Assembly (NCBI GenBank): GCA_028583415.1
Contig: CM053267.1
Location: 26,088,902 to 26,152,901, forward strand
Origin: Protea cynaroides
Taxonomy: Eukaryota > Streptophyta > Magnoliopsida > Proteales > Proteaceae
Reading direction: 5' to 3'
Length of the DNA stretch: 64,000 nucleotides
Shown here: positions 43,386-54,260 of the stretch, piece by piece
How the letters are laid out: every line of letters begins with the position of its first letter
How positions within the stretch are numbered: the stretch's first letter is position 1
Notes under the pieces: model-generated
What the model saw: the letters and a program-made list of their open reading frames with translations, nothing else
What the model was told of the DNA's origin: nothing
The model's database searches: none
Translations under genes and position numbers: made by a program

Positions 43386-46300
43386 GTATCGTACCTATTA
43401 ATGGCATACCCGCTAGAGTACTCTTTGATTCGGGAGCTACTCATTCTTTTATATCTGTGTCATTTGGAAAGAAGCTGAATCTACCCCTCAAATTTTTAGA
43501 CTATAAACTGCTTGTACGATCGCCCATGGGATTAGAAGTGACATTAGAAAAAGGTTATGGACCATGTCTAGTTCTTATTGATGGGAAGAATTTGGATGCA
43601 ACCTTGATTCAACTTGAAATGGCAGACTTTGACGTCATCTTGGGAATGGACTGGTTAGCTCATCATTCTGTAAACCTATTATGTGGAAAGAAGCTGACAT
43701 TTAAAGACAAGGAAGGAGCAAAGTTTAGCTTTGCAGGAACCAAACTTTCCCATAAACGAAAACTCATCCTCTCTGCATTAAAGGCTAGAAAATGCCTTGA
43801 GAAAGGAGGAGTAGGGTATTTAGTATATGTGGTCGACCTTACCAAGGAAGCACAACGAATGGAGGATATTGATGTTGTGCATGACTTCCCAGATGTATTT
43901 CCTGAAGAATTACCAGGACTACCACCCGACTGAGTGACAGAGTTCGTTATAGATCTTATACCCGGAGTCGCACCAGTATCTAAGGCACCCTGTCGAATGG
44001 CTCCTACTGAATTGAAGGAATTAAAGGTACAGTTGCAAGAATTATTGGACAAGGGTTATATTAGACCCAGCATATCACCATGGGGAGCGCTAGTGTTGTT
44101 CATGAAGAAGAAGGACGGTAGCGTTAGACTATGTATAGACTACCAGGAATTGAACAAACTTACAATCAAGAATATGTACCCATTGCCTCAGATCGATGAC
44201 TTGTTCGATCAGTTTCAAGGTGCCAAAGTATTCTCCAAGATCGATCTTCGGTCAGGATACCATCAGTTGAAGATTAAGGATGGTGATATTCCCAAGACAG
44301 CATTCAGAACAAGATATGGATATTATGAATTTTTAGTCATGTCTTTTGGATTGACTAACGCACCTGCAACTTTTATGGAACTCATGAATCGGGTATTCCA
44401 TGTTATGTTGGATACGTCAGTCATTATGTTCATTGATGATATATTGGTCTACTCCAAGAACAAGGAAACTCATGTCATGAATCTAAGAGCCGCTCTGCGG
44501 TGACTAAGGAAAGAGAAGCTTTACACCAAATTTACAAAGTGTGAGTTTTGGCTTAATGAGGTCGCTTTCTTAGGCCATGTTATATCCACTGAAGGAATTA
44601 AAGTGGATCCTAGCAAGATTGAAGCCATTGTGAAGTGGAAAGCACCGAAGAGTGTTGCAGAAATTTAAAGTTTCCTAGGTCTAGTTGGGTATTACTGACG
44701 ATTCGTGGAAGACTACTCCAGGATCGCTGTACCTCTCACCAGTTTGACTTTGAAAAGAGAGAAGTTTATTTAGATTGACAAATGTGAGAACAGTTTTCAA
44801 ACATTAAAGGTAAGATTGATATCTGCTCCCATCTTGACTATTCTTATTCTAGGACAACCATTTGTCTTATACACTGATGCGTCTGGATTGGGTTTAGGAT
44901 GTGTACTTATGCAAGGAGAACAAGTAGTTGCATATGCTTCAAGACAATTGAAAACACATGAGAAGAACTATCCCACTCATGACTTGGAGTTAGCGGCAGT
45001 AGTACATGCTGTCAAAATATGGAGACATTATTTGTATGGAGAAAAATTTCAAATAAAATCAGATCATAAGAGTCTCACCTATCTTTTTAATCAGAAGGAG
45101 TTGAATATGAGACAAAGAAGATGACTGGAATTATTAAAAGATTACGATTGTGATATCCAGTATCATCCAGGGAAGGCTAATGTGGCTGCTGATGCATTGA
45201 GCAGAAAAGCAATGATAAACTCACAAGGAGTTAACACGACTGCAGCAATGTGTGTTACAGGAAAGGTATTCAATCATGGAAATGAGTAGTTCGTGATAGA
45301 TGCACCGGGTGGATCAACCAACCAAGGGTTTATTCATCGGTTTTCAAATATGTTCGCAACATTGAAGATTGTACCTGATATAGTAGATGAAGTGAAAGCC
45401 GCTATTAAATTTGACCCTTATCTGAGAATGGTACAAGAGGACATCGAAAAAGGTAGGACTATCACTGAGTTCACCTTGGACACTGAAAAGGTACTAAAGT
45501 ACAAAGAAAGAATATGTGTTCCTGAAACTGAGAACGTAGATATTAGACACAGACTAATGAAGGAAGCTCATACCACCGCCTATTCGATACATCTTGGAAG
45601 TACGAAGATGTATCATGATTTGAAGAAATTATATTGGTGGAGAGGAATGAAAACTGATGTAGCTAAATTTGTGTCACAATGTCTAAATTGTCAGAGGGTA
45701 AAGGCTGAACGGCAAAGACCTACAGGACTGTTGCAGCCGCTACCAAAACAGCATGGAAATGGGACTGCATCACTATGGACTTCATCATCGGAATACCACT
45801 GACTCCCAGAGTAGTTGACACAGTCTGGGTGATTGTAGACCGTCTGACTAAAACAACTCGCTTTATAGCTATACGTCCATAGTATACCCTGGAGAGGTTA
45901 GCTAAGTTGTATGTAGATAATATTGTCAGATTACATGGGGTACCAGAAAGCATTGTGTCCGACAGAGATCCACGCTTTACTTTAAAGTTTTGGAAAGGAT
46001 TGCAAAAGGCTATGGGTACAACATTGAAGTTTAGTACTGCATTCCATCCTCAAACGGACGAACAGTCGGAGTGTACCATTCAGATTTTAGAAGACGTTCT
46101 TCAAGCTTGTGTTATTGATTTCAAAGGATCATGGGATGAGACACTACCATTGATCGAGTTCGCCTATAACAACAGCTATCAGGCTACTACTCAGATGTCA
46201 CCCTATGAGGCACTTTATGGAAGGAAGTATCAAACCCCTCTGTTTTGGAATTAGGTTGGGGAACGTAGTATCATTGCACCAGAATTTATTGAAGAGACTT

Positions 46301-46835
46301 GTCAAGTAGTCGACATTATCAAGGAAAGAGTTTGAACGGCTCAGAATCGTCAGAAACAGTATGCAGATACTCGACGCCGGGACCTTGAATTTGTCGTCGG
46401 TGATAAGGTATTCTTGAAAGTGTCACCTATGCGAGGTTTAAACGGTTCGGACAGAAAGGGAAACTAAGTCCGAGATATGTCGGGTCATATGAGATTCTAG
46501 CTAAACGTGGAAAAGTGGCTTATCAGTTAGTACTACCACCATCTATGTCAAGCGTGCATGATGTATTTCATATCTCATTATTGAAGAAGTACGTCAGGGA
46601 CCCAACACACGTTTTGACAGTGGATCCACCAGATTTGACTGATGATTTAACATTTGAAGTAGCACCAACTGAAATCACCAGTCGAAAGGTATAACGACTA
46701 CGCAATCATGACATCTACTATGTTAAGGTCACCTGGAGAAGCCGAGATATAGAAGAGATTATATGGGAAGAAGAGAATGCTATGCGGAAGCAATACCCTC
46801 ACCTTTTTGACTCAGAAGGTATGTATAAATTTTGA
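43386..46835 (+). pseudogene. R8 pol pseudogene, all domains present
   Basis: The best-preserved pol in the window. Protease LFDSGATHSFIS (about 43424) and ILGMDWLAHH; reverse transcriptase 43934-44503 with SKIDLRSGYHQL and FIDDILVYS; RNase H with TDASGLGLG (about 44873), DLELAA, SDHKSL and DALS (about 45195); integrase with CLNC (about 45680), MDFIIGIP, SDRD and a QSEC glutamate; GPY-like region about 46485; chromodomain-like end (VTWRSRDIEEIIW, QYPHLF). Stops at about 43931, 44501, 44667, 45121 and 46253; frameshifts near 45750 and 46440. Inactive, but the domain order is that of a chromovirus, probably Tekay/Del-like. Confidence 0.93.
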
Positions 46836-46850
46836 GGACAAAATTTTTAT

Positions 46851-46863
46851 AAGAGGGAGGAGT
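46851..46863 (+). other. R8 polypurine tract
   Basis: AAGAGGGAGGAGT immediately before the 3' LTR. Confidence 0.85.
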
Positions 46864-47602
46864 TGTAAGACCCGTATCAAACTAATTGGTCTTACCACCT
46901 TGTACCAGGTCTACCTATCATGGTCGAGCCAAGAAGACCAAGTGCGTGAAGAATCACAAGACCAGGTATGAGTCTAACCCAAAAACAGTAAATATGAGGG
47001 TAGGGTCGCATGCCTAAACAGGTAGGGTTGACCCCACCTCAATAGAAGTCCAACCCATGAATTTCTAGTCGTAGGGTCGGATGACTAGAAAAACGTAGGG
47101 TCGACGGATTCTGCAACCCCACGTCCGACCCTACGATGACAGACAAAAACCATAAATTAAGAAACCTTCCTAATTCAAAAGGGGTTCTTTCCTAAATTCG
47201 ATGGAACTTATTTTGGAGGGTTTTTCTCTATAAATAGGACATCCCTTAGCCTCTTTCACTCCTTTATAACCCTAATTGAAAGTAAGAGAAAGAGAAAGAG
47301 AAGGAAGAGAAGAAGAGAAGGAAAATTGAAGGAAAAGACTAAGGAAGAGGAGGAAGTTCAGAAAAACCTCTGAAACTCAGAAATTAAGGTACAAATCTAA
47401 TCCCCTTCATAAATTAAGAGCCTTGAATAGGTTATGAAGAAGTTAGGATTAGGAGAAACCCAAATCATCTATCCATGGACAAGTTCCAAAGGAATCCATG
47501 GAAGTAATCATCATGGGCAATGAAAAGTGTGTAAAAATCATTGTTTTGAGCCATAGAACAATCATAGAATGGACCATGAAAGTAAGCCAAAGGATCTAAA
47601 CA
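46864..47602 (+). repeat. R8 3' LTR, first 739 bp
   Basis: It begins TGTAAGACCCGTATC and closely matches 37374 onward, with the TATA box at 47229. It is cut by the N run at 47603, so the R8 target duplication cannot be checked. Confidence 0.9.
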
Positions 47603-48102
47603 NNNNNNNNNNNNNNNNNNNNNNNNNNNNNNNNNNNNNNNNNNNNNNNNNNNNNNNNNNNNNNNNNNNNNNNNNNNNNNNNNNNNNNNNNNNNNNNNNN
47701 NNNNNNNNNNNNNNNNNNNNNNNNNNNNNNNNNNNNNNNNNNNNNNNNNNNNNNNNNNNNNNNNNNNNNNNNNNNNNNNNNNNNNNNNNNNNNNNNNNNN
47801 NNNNNNNNNNNNNNNNNNNNNNNNNNNNNNNNNNNNNNNNNNNNNNNNNNNNNNNNNNNNNNNNNNNNNNNNNNNNNNNNNNNNNNNNNNNNNNNNNNNN
47901 NNNNNNNNNNNNNNNNNNNNNNNNNNNNNNNNNNNNNNNNNNNNNNNNNNNNNNNNNNNNNNNNNNNNNNNNNNNNNNNNNNNNNNNNNNNNNNNNNNNN
48001 NNNNNNNNNNNNNNNNNNNNNNNNNNNNNNNNNNNNNNNNNNNNNNNNNNNNNNNNNNNNNNNNNNNNNNNNNNNNNNNNNNNNNNNNNNNNNNNNNNNN
48101 NN
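47603..48102. other. Assembly gap (500 N)
   Basis: Exactly 500 N, a usual placeholder for unknown length. Both missing neighbours (the rest of the R8 3' LTR and the 5' part of the O-methyltransferase gene) would need more than 500 bp. Confidence 0.98.
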
Positions 48103-48103
48103 G

Positions 48104-48600
48104 GCCATGGTAAGTGCCACTCGATTGGGGATGAGTGTGGTTGTTACATAGAGCAAGGGTGTGTTTGAAGGGTTAAGGTCATTGGTTGATGTAGGGGGTG
48201 GCATTGGAATTGTGGCTAATACCATAGCCGAAACCTTCCCTACCATGAAATGTGCAGTGTTTGATCTCCCACATGTGGTCACTACTTTGAAAGTTAATGA
48301 GAACCTTATATATATTGCAATCGACATGTTTGAATCTATCCCTCATGCAGATGCACTTTTGCTTAAGGCAAGTGATCAAACTACTCTTCTTCTTTTTTTA
48401 TGTTTTCCCTTAGTAAACCAATCTTTAACATTGTATATATGGATTTTGACATGACAGTGGATTCTGCATGACTGGAATGATGAGCAATGCATAAAGATAT
48501 TGAAGAACATGGGAGATGAATCATCCCATTATTGCAAAGAGAGAATTATAGATTTATCATAATTTATCCCAAATTGCAAGGAGGGAATTATGGATATAGA
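48104..48600 (+). pseudogene. Plant O-methyltransferase fragment (SAM-dependent)
   Basis: Piece of a COMT-type small-molecule O-methyltransferase, which moves a methyl group from SAM to a phenolic or alkaloid hydroxyl. Exon 1 (48104-48367) reads AMVSATRLGMSVVVT, stop, SKGVFEGLRSLVDVGGGIG, then VFDLPHVV and DMFESIPHADALLLK; the glycine-rich loop and the acidic DLP region are SAM-binding. Exon 2 starts WILHDWNDEQCIKILK at 48458, carrying the catalytic His of HDW. It then degrades; the later catalytic glutamates and C-terminus are absent. A TAG at 48149 interrupts exon 1. The N-terminal dimerisation part would lie in the gap. This is the only host-type gene seen. Confidence 0.88.
48368..48457 (+). 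other. O-methyltransferase intron with GC-AG ends
   Basis: 90 bp between the LLLK and WILHDW codons, the usual intron place in this family (phase 0). The donor is AAG|GCAAGT rather than GTAAGT; the acceptor is GACATGACAG. Confidence 0.75.
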
Positions 48601-48692
48601 TTACCATATGTAGACACCACAATTATGTCAAAAATTAAATCGATTTAATTCCTTTAAAGCTCAAGATAAATTAATATAAATTTATTTACAAT

Positions 48693-48745
<53 letters not shown>

Positions 48746-49323
48746 CTTAATAATAATTTTAGTCATATTAATAATAGTTGTAATAATAATAGTTATAATA
48801 ATTATAATGATAAATAAAGAAATAAATTAAACAAACAAATATCCATTGAATTAGAGATGGAATTAAAGGGGTAATAGATTCTAGAAGAAGAACCTGTAAG
48901 GAATTAGTTCAGAACATATCATACTAGTCTTTTAAAATACTTGGTATAAAAGGGAATCCCAAAGAAGAAGAATGGGATTTTTGGTTTTTGCGATATTAGA
49001 AACAAATTGAGAGAGAGGGAAGAAGGCTAAGAGAGAACAGAGGAAGGGATACCTAGGGTTTTTAAAGGTGAAATCAAATCGGAGAAGAATAAGAGTAGAA
49101 GAAGAGACGAAGAAAAACCACCATCGGTGGCAACAAATCTAGTTTTTGTTTTCTTCTAATGGTGATTTAATTCTTGGAGTTTCCTACACCGGTAATAGCT
49201 CCAAGCAACTATCTGAGATCTGGTACAGTGTTCTTGAAACTAGGTTTGAGATTTGGTTTGGTGTTCTTGTCCAATAGAGATCTAAGATCTGAGATTTAGT
49301 TCTGACGTTCTTTTTTCGACAGC
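48601..49323. other. Non-coding spacer before R9
   Basis: A+T-rich, with a (TAA)n microsatellite at 48694-48745 and a purine-rich stretch at about 49005-49125 that looks like a plant transcript leader. No coding frame was recognised. The sequence around 49130-49320 continues after R9 at 63852, so R9 split one unit, perhaps a gene leader or another LTR. Confidence 0.55.
48694..48745. repeat. (TAA)n microsatellite
   Basis: About 17 uninterrupted TAA/AAT units. Confidence 0.95.
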
Positions 49324-49639
49324 TGTAAGCACCCCATTTTTGCCATCCCAGCTAAACAAAGTCTTGCTGGCATGTAGACAACAAAAGGAAGAAAGATGAT
49401 TGAAAGTTGGATTTTTGAATGTGAATTTGAGGAAGTTTAAATGGATCTGTGAATTTGAGGAAGTTTTCAATGTGTCCCACAGTAAGGTCATGGGTTATAA
49501 TTTTGCATGGATGCCTAGGTCATGGAATTATCTTCAAAATGAGACCAGAATTGCTCGATTCTGACATCAAATGAAGAAGATATGATCATTTTAGTCGGAT
49601 GATACGTACAAGGGAGGTTTATGAAATTATCATAAATAA

Positions 49640-50290
49640 TCTCAGGGGCTTTCATGTAAATTATCATAAGTTGGATTGTTAGAATTTCAAATCATCATAC
49701 CTTGATAATCCGACATTTGAATCATATGGTTTAAGTACCATTATTCCTTATTTTTAGTCCTCTTCAAAGTGGACGTAAAGGATTTTCGGTAGAAGTCACT
49801 AGTGGGCCCCATGCAAGCTTGCATGCAAAGTTATCGTTAGAACATTAAAGCTTCATATCTTTTCCGTTCTACATCGGATTCAGATGATTCCAAAGCCGTT
49901 ATTCTTCATTTGTGATGTCCTACAAAGTAGATGTGGAAAATCTTGGGTAGAAGTCTCCGGAGGGTCCCATGCAAAATTACATATGAAAATGGTCATTTAA
50001 TCTTCAAAAATTCATATTTTGATCATCCCATATCCAAATCAGGTAATTTCAGTTTCATTATGATCCATTTTTAGTACTCTACAAAGTGAACGTAAAGGAT
50101 TTCCGGCAAAAGTCTCCGAAGGATCCCATGCAGAATGGTCAGCTAAATTATCGATAATTGGTCCGCTTAAACTTCAAAAATTCATAAGTTGACCATTTTA
50201 TTTCCAAACGAGGTGATTCAAGTTCCTATATTCCTCATTTTAAGTGTTCTACAAAGAGAACATAGAAAATTTAGAATAGAGGCTAGCAAA
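49640..50290. repeat. Diverged tandem repeat in R9 LTR, about four units
   Basis: Units of roughly 155-170 bp centred on CTACAAAGTGGACGTAAAGG-like blocks at about 49770, 49927, 50087 and 50257, each followed by an AGAAGTCTCC-type stretch and CCCATGCA. Present also in the 3' LTR (about 59600-60200). Confidence 0.65.
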
Positions 50291-50528
50291 AAATTCCGTA
50301 CGAAATAACAATGGAAATGGCCCGTGAAATGATAGAGAGAGAAAACCCAGTGAATTCCAGTCAATCCAGTCAACTCAGCTCAACCGAAGCCAGTCTTAGC
50401 CCAACCCAGTTAATTCAAGTCATTCTTAGTCCAACCCAGCTCAGTTTAAGTCAGTCCAGCCCAGTCAACTCAAGTCAGACCAGTCTAGACCAAGTTCGTT
50501 TAACACATGTGCAAGAATTTTATGATAT

Positions 50529-50531
<3 letters not shown>

Positions 50532-50566
<35 letters not shown>
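50532..50566. repeat. (TA)n in R9 5' LTR
   Basis: About 17 TA units; it could act as a TATA region upstream of the purine-rich tract. Confidence 0.9.
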
Positions 50567-50568
<2 letters not shown>

Positions 50569-50577
50569 TGGAAGATT

Positions 50578-51190
50578 TGGTTCAACTGGAAAGGAAACTC
50601 AAGAGGGAGTATCTAAAAGAGAGAATCGGAACCAAGATGAGAAAGGAAAAAGAAAGGAGGGCAGTGAAGAGAAAGGAAAAAAATAAAAAAAAATCAAAGA
50701 GGAGAAGATCGGGGAGAGAAAGAGCGGTGAGAATCCGAGAATAAAAAATAAATAAATAAAAAGATGAAAAAGAGAGAGGGCGGTAAAGATTGAAGAGAGA
50801 ATCGAGGAGAAGATAAAAAAGGAAAAAAAATAATAAAAAGATTGAAGAGAGAATCGAGAGAGAATCGAGGAGAAGATAAAAAAAGGAAAAAAAATAATAA
50901 AAAGAAGGAAGATTTGAGAGAGAATCGAGAAAGAGAGTGAGTGGAGAGAAAGAATAAAGAAAAAGAAAAAAAACAGAAAAGAGGGGAAGAGAGAGACTGA
51001 AAGGAGAAGAGAGAGAGGAGGGCGGTGAAAGAGGGAGAATCGAGAAGAGAAAAAAGAGAGAGAGAAAAAAGAAGAAGAAAGAATCGAGAAGAGGGGGAGA
51101 ACAAGAGAGAGGAGAAAGAGAGAGTCTGATAGAGAACAGGAGGGAAGACAAGGAGATCGAGATAGAGAAGAGAAGATGAAGAAGAAGAAG
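50578..51190. repeat. Purine-rich tract in R9 5' LTR
   Basis: About 600 bp of G/A-rich sequence (AGAGAGAATCGAGGAGAAG type). Long open frames on the minus strand here are low-complexity Ser/Leu/Phe runs caused by base composition. It ends at TTTG|GTAAGC, a donor-like site (about 51209). Confidence 0.85.
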
Positions 51191-52345
51191 TAGCAGCAGC
51201 AGCGTTTGGTAAGCTCTGCTTCCTTTCCCTTTTTTCTTTTCCTTTTCTTTGTGTATTCTATGCTCACTCCACCACACCTGCACATCACTCTCATAACTCA
51301 CCTTCCTTGCATAATCCGACTACCACCGCTTGATCACCACCCCACCTGTCATGTAATTTTCTGTCCACCTTGCCCCAAACCCAGCAGCACCAGTGATCGA
51401 CACCCCAACATCTGTAATTATCCCTACTCCCACCATTACTCTACCTGAAACAGCACCCAATACCTATCCAAACCACATCTCAAAACCCAGCATCCATGAA
51501 AACCAAGAAACCAGACCATCCGTCCAACCGAAAAAACCTTCACCATCAAACCTGCTACAGACCTCCCAACTAGTGACTTACCCACCTGCAGTACAATTTT
51601 CAACATCTCCGACCACCTGCAACCATTGCCAAATCATACACCCCTCATCACTCTCACCCGACATCTGCTACTCACACCACTAACCTGTAACACCACTCAC
51701 CGCCACTCAAACCATGCCCCACAGCAACACCACATGATCCCATTAAAACTTTCCCCAACCTGTAATCTCCTGCACCATTATCCATCAAACCTATGCAAAC
51801 CATTATCACAACCACCGTAACACCTTGCTGTCCTCCCATGCACCTCTACAAAACCCGCAACTAGTCACCCACCTGGACACCAACACCAGATCCCTTACAC
51901 CCACTACTGTCACCGAGCCCTCATCCATGCAATCAGTCCCAATTTATCGACACCTGCTGAGCACCACTTGCAACTACTCTACCTAATTTCAGTAGCCTAC
52001 AACATTCTCCCTTTTACCTACTTACTCTCCCTAATTCCTTGACACCTAGCAATCCCCACATGTAACACCCAAAACCAAATCACTAGCAGCCATCATAACT
52101 GAGAACCTTGCACACCAGCTCTACTCATCCAGCTACATCCGATTATCCAGCCACCAAAATTGATTGCTGCCACCTGATTTTATATCCCACATATACTCCT
52201 ACACCCACCAAAAGCCTATGTGAGCACCACCTGTACATGCTACCAGCTTTGCCCCTCCTACCCACCTTGTTGTTCATCCACATCCATAAGCCCATTCCTA
52301 GTCTGTCAACCATTGAGTTGCTACCCTCTGATTATAATTTTATAT

Positions 52346-52610
52346 GATTGGATCTTGGCGAAATGATTGGAATTTGATTTTTGATACATTGATGCATGAT
52401 TGGATCTTGGCCACATGATTGGAATTTGATTTTTGATACATTGATGCATGATTAGATCTTGGCCACATGATTGGAATTTGATTTTGATATATTGATGTAT
52501 GATTGGATCTTAGCCACATTATTGGAATTTGATTTTTGATATATGATTGGATCTTAGCCACATTATTGGAGTTTGATTTTGATATATTGATGCATGATTG
52601 GATCTTCATT
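52346..52610. repeat. 44-52-bp tandem repeat in R9 5' LTR (6 units)
   Basis: Units start GATTGGATCTT at 52346, 52398, 52450, 52501, 52545 and 52596. One unit is 44 bp long, lacking an ATTGATGC block. Confidence 0.9.
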
Positions 52611-52980
52611 GTGATTAATTTAAGCAAATCTGAATATCATGCATACAAGTTGTTTTGATACATAAGATGCCACATATTGCCATATTTGTCTGCTACACAT
52701 GCTCACATGCTATATTGGTTGATTACTGCCATGTTTAAATGCACACTTACCATGTTTGTATTGATTCACATGCTCACTTGCCATCTTTGACTGATTTGTT
52801 GCTAAATTTATATATATTTTCCAACATGCTATATTTGGATGCTTACACTGCTATATTTAAGGTCACATTGCTATGTTAGATTGTTTACATTGAACAACAA
52901 CTAGGGCAAGATACACCCTAAAATGGAAAGAATTGAGCAATTAGGGTAGAAAACCCTAAAAATGGAAAGAAAATAAATGG

Positions 52981-53512
52981 TAGGAATTTAGGTCGTATCC
53001 CTATATCCTATTGACAAAAATGAAAAGAATTTGGTACACATCCCAAATAAAAATGATAGGAATTTAGATCTCATCCCTAGATCCTATTGTCAAAAATAGA
53101 AAGAATTTGGTACACATTCCAAATAAAAATGGTAGGAATTTAGGTATCATCCCTAGGTCCTATTAACAAAAATAGAAAGAATTTGGTACACATTCCAAAT
53201 AAAAATGGTAGGAATTTAGGTCTCATCCCTAGATCCTATTGATAAAAATAGAAAGAATTTGGTACACATCCCAAATAAAAATGGTAGGAATTTAGGTCTC
53301 ATCCCTAGATCCTATTGACAAAAATAGAAATAATTTGGTACACATCCCAAATAAAAATGGTAGGAATTTAGGTCTCAACCCTAGATCCTATTGACAAAAA
53401 TAGAAAGAATTTGGTACACATTCCAAATAAAAATGGTAGGAATTTAGGTCTCATCCCTAGATCCTATTGACAAAAATGGAAGGAATTTGGTACACATTCC
53501 AACTCCGACTCT
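52981..53512. repeat. 76-bp tandem repeat in R9 5' LTR (7 units)
   Basis: Units start TAGGAATTTA at 52981, 53057, 53133, 53209, 53285, 53361 and 53437, exactly 76 bp apart, with few differences between units. Confidence 0.95.
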
Positions 53513-54241
53513 CACAATCATTTCGGTTGTACCTGATTTCTAGGGCAAACCCTAGAATACGTAGGCAATTTGGGAATCTCAAATATGGTACAAAGCCACT
53601 CATCAACCTTACATCCAGCATAAACTTCAACTTGAACAAAGAATTTAATTGAAGCCCATGTATAAATCAGTTCCATAATCTTTGATCACACAACCTATTA
53701 TTCGAACTACGTTTTTGGACTTGATTTCCAGGATTGGAATACGTAGGCAGTTTGAGTTGTCTTACTCATCTCAGATTCAGTCCAAGATCGAACCATTTTT
53801 GGTCCGGTTCACTGTATAGTACTGTACATTATATTTGCTTGTTTATTTGTTTCAAGACATGATTGGCTGAACCCTAGGTTAGAATAACTTAGCAACTTGG
53901 TTTAGGACATCCCCCATTGAACCCTAGTCATCTAGTTGACCAAGCATAGTCAAAATTAGAGTCTAAGGAAAGTTTAGGAGGTCGATATTGATCGGGCAGT
54001 TTGGGTGCCTAACACCTTCCCATAACCGTACCCTGAATACTTACTCGATCTCTTGCAGACCAAAGAACTGATACATTGGGTCATGAGTCAATAGAAGTCT
54101 TACCTTAGGGTGAGGCTACATTTTTAGAGGTCCTAGACCTTAATCTAGGTGGCGACTCCAACAGAACAATCAATCTTCATCGTTTACGGATACACATTTC
54201 ATCCCGAGGAGGATCACATCGGTTTTCCAATGTCCTCACAG

Positions 54242-54260
54242 TGGCGACTCCACTGGGGAC
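54242..54260 (+). other. R9 primer binding site
   Basis: TGGCGACTCCACTGGGGAC, one base after the 5' LTR end. The form fits a tRNA 3' end (CCA complement TGG first), probably tRNA-Arg as in Ogre-type elements, from memory. A partial copy, TGGCGACTCC, lies inside the LTR at about 54151. Confidence 0.8.

Larger units (their letters stand above)
37374..47602 (+). mobile_element. R8: beta-family element, 3' end lost in assembly gap
   Basis: 5' LTR 37374-39706, primer site, antisense gene, leader, gag, intron-like spacer, pol, polypurine tract and the first 739 bp of the 3' LTR, cut by the N run. Compared with a full LTR about 1.6 kb is missing, more than the 500 N stated. The first LTR base pair reads TC rather than TG. 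The gag start is deleted. It is inserted in the copia relic, so it is one of the youngest layers on this side. Confidence 0.92.
49324..54240 (+). repeat. R9 5' LTR (4917 bp)
   Basis: It pairs with 59232-63846. In order: four diverged repeat units (49640-50290), (TA)n, a 600-bp purine-rich tract, a pyrimidine/CA-rich zone, a 44-52-bp tandem repeat, a 76-bp tandem repeat, and the LTR end. It holds a 397-bp segment (51642-52038) missing from the 3' LTR. No protein-coding frame was recognised. Confidence 0.92.

Noticed and set aside
47569..48327. Two open frames running through the N gap
   Set aside because: They are open only because N codons contain no stop; there is no real sequence behind them.
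48104..48600. Functional O-methyltransferase gene
   Set aside because: There is an in-frame TAG at 48149, decay after ILKN in exon 2, no C-terminal catalytic residues, and the N-terminus is absent or in the gap.
50582..51301. Long minus-strand open frames of 136-239 codons in the R9 LTR, repeated at 60594-61456
   Set aside because: They are Ser/Leu/Phe runs made by a purine-rich tract, open in several overlapping frames at once, so they reflect base composition rather than genes.
52981..53512. CRISPR-like regular array of 76-bp units
   Set aside because: The units are contiguous copies with no unique spacers, lie inside a plant LTR and recur in the second LTR; this is a tandem repeat.
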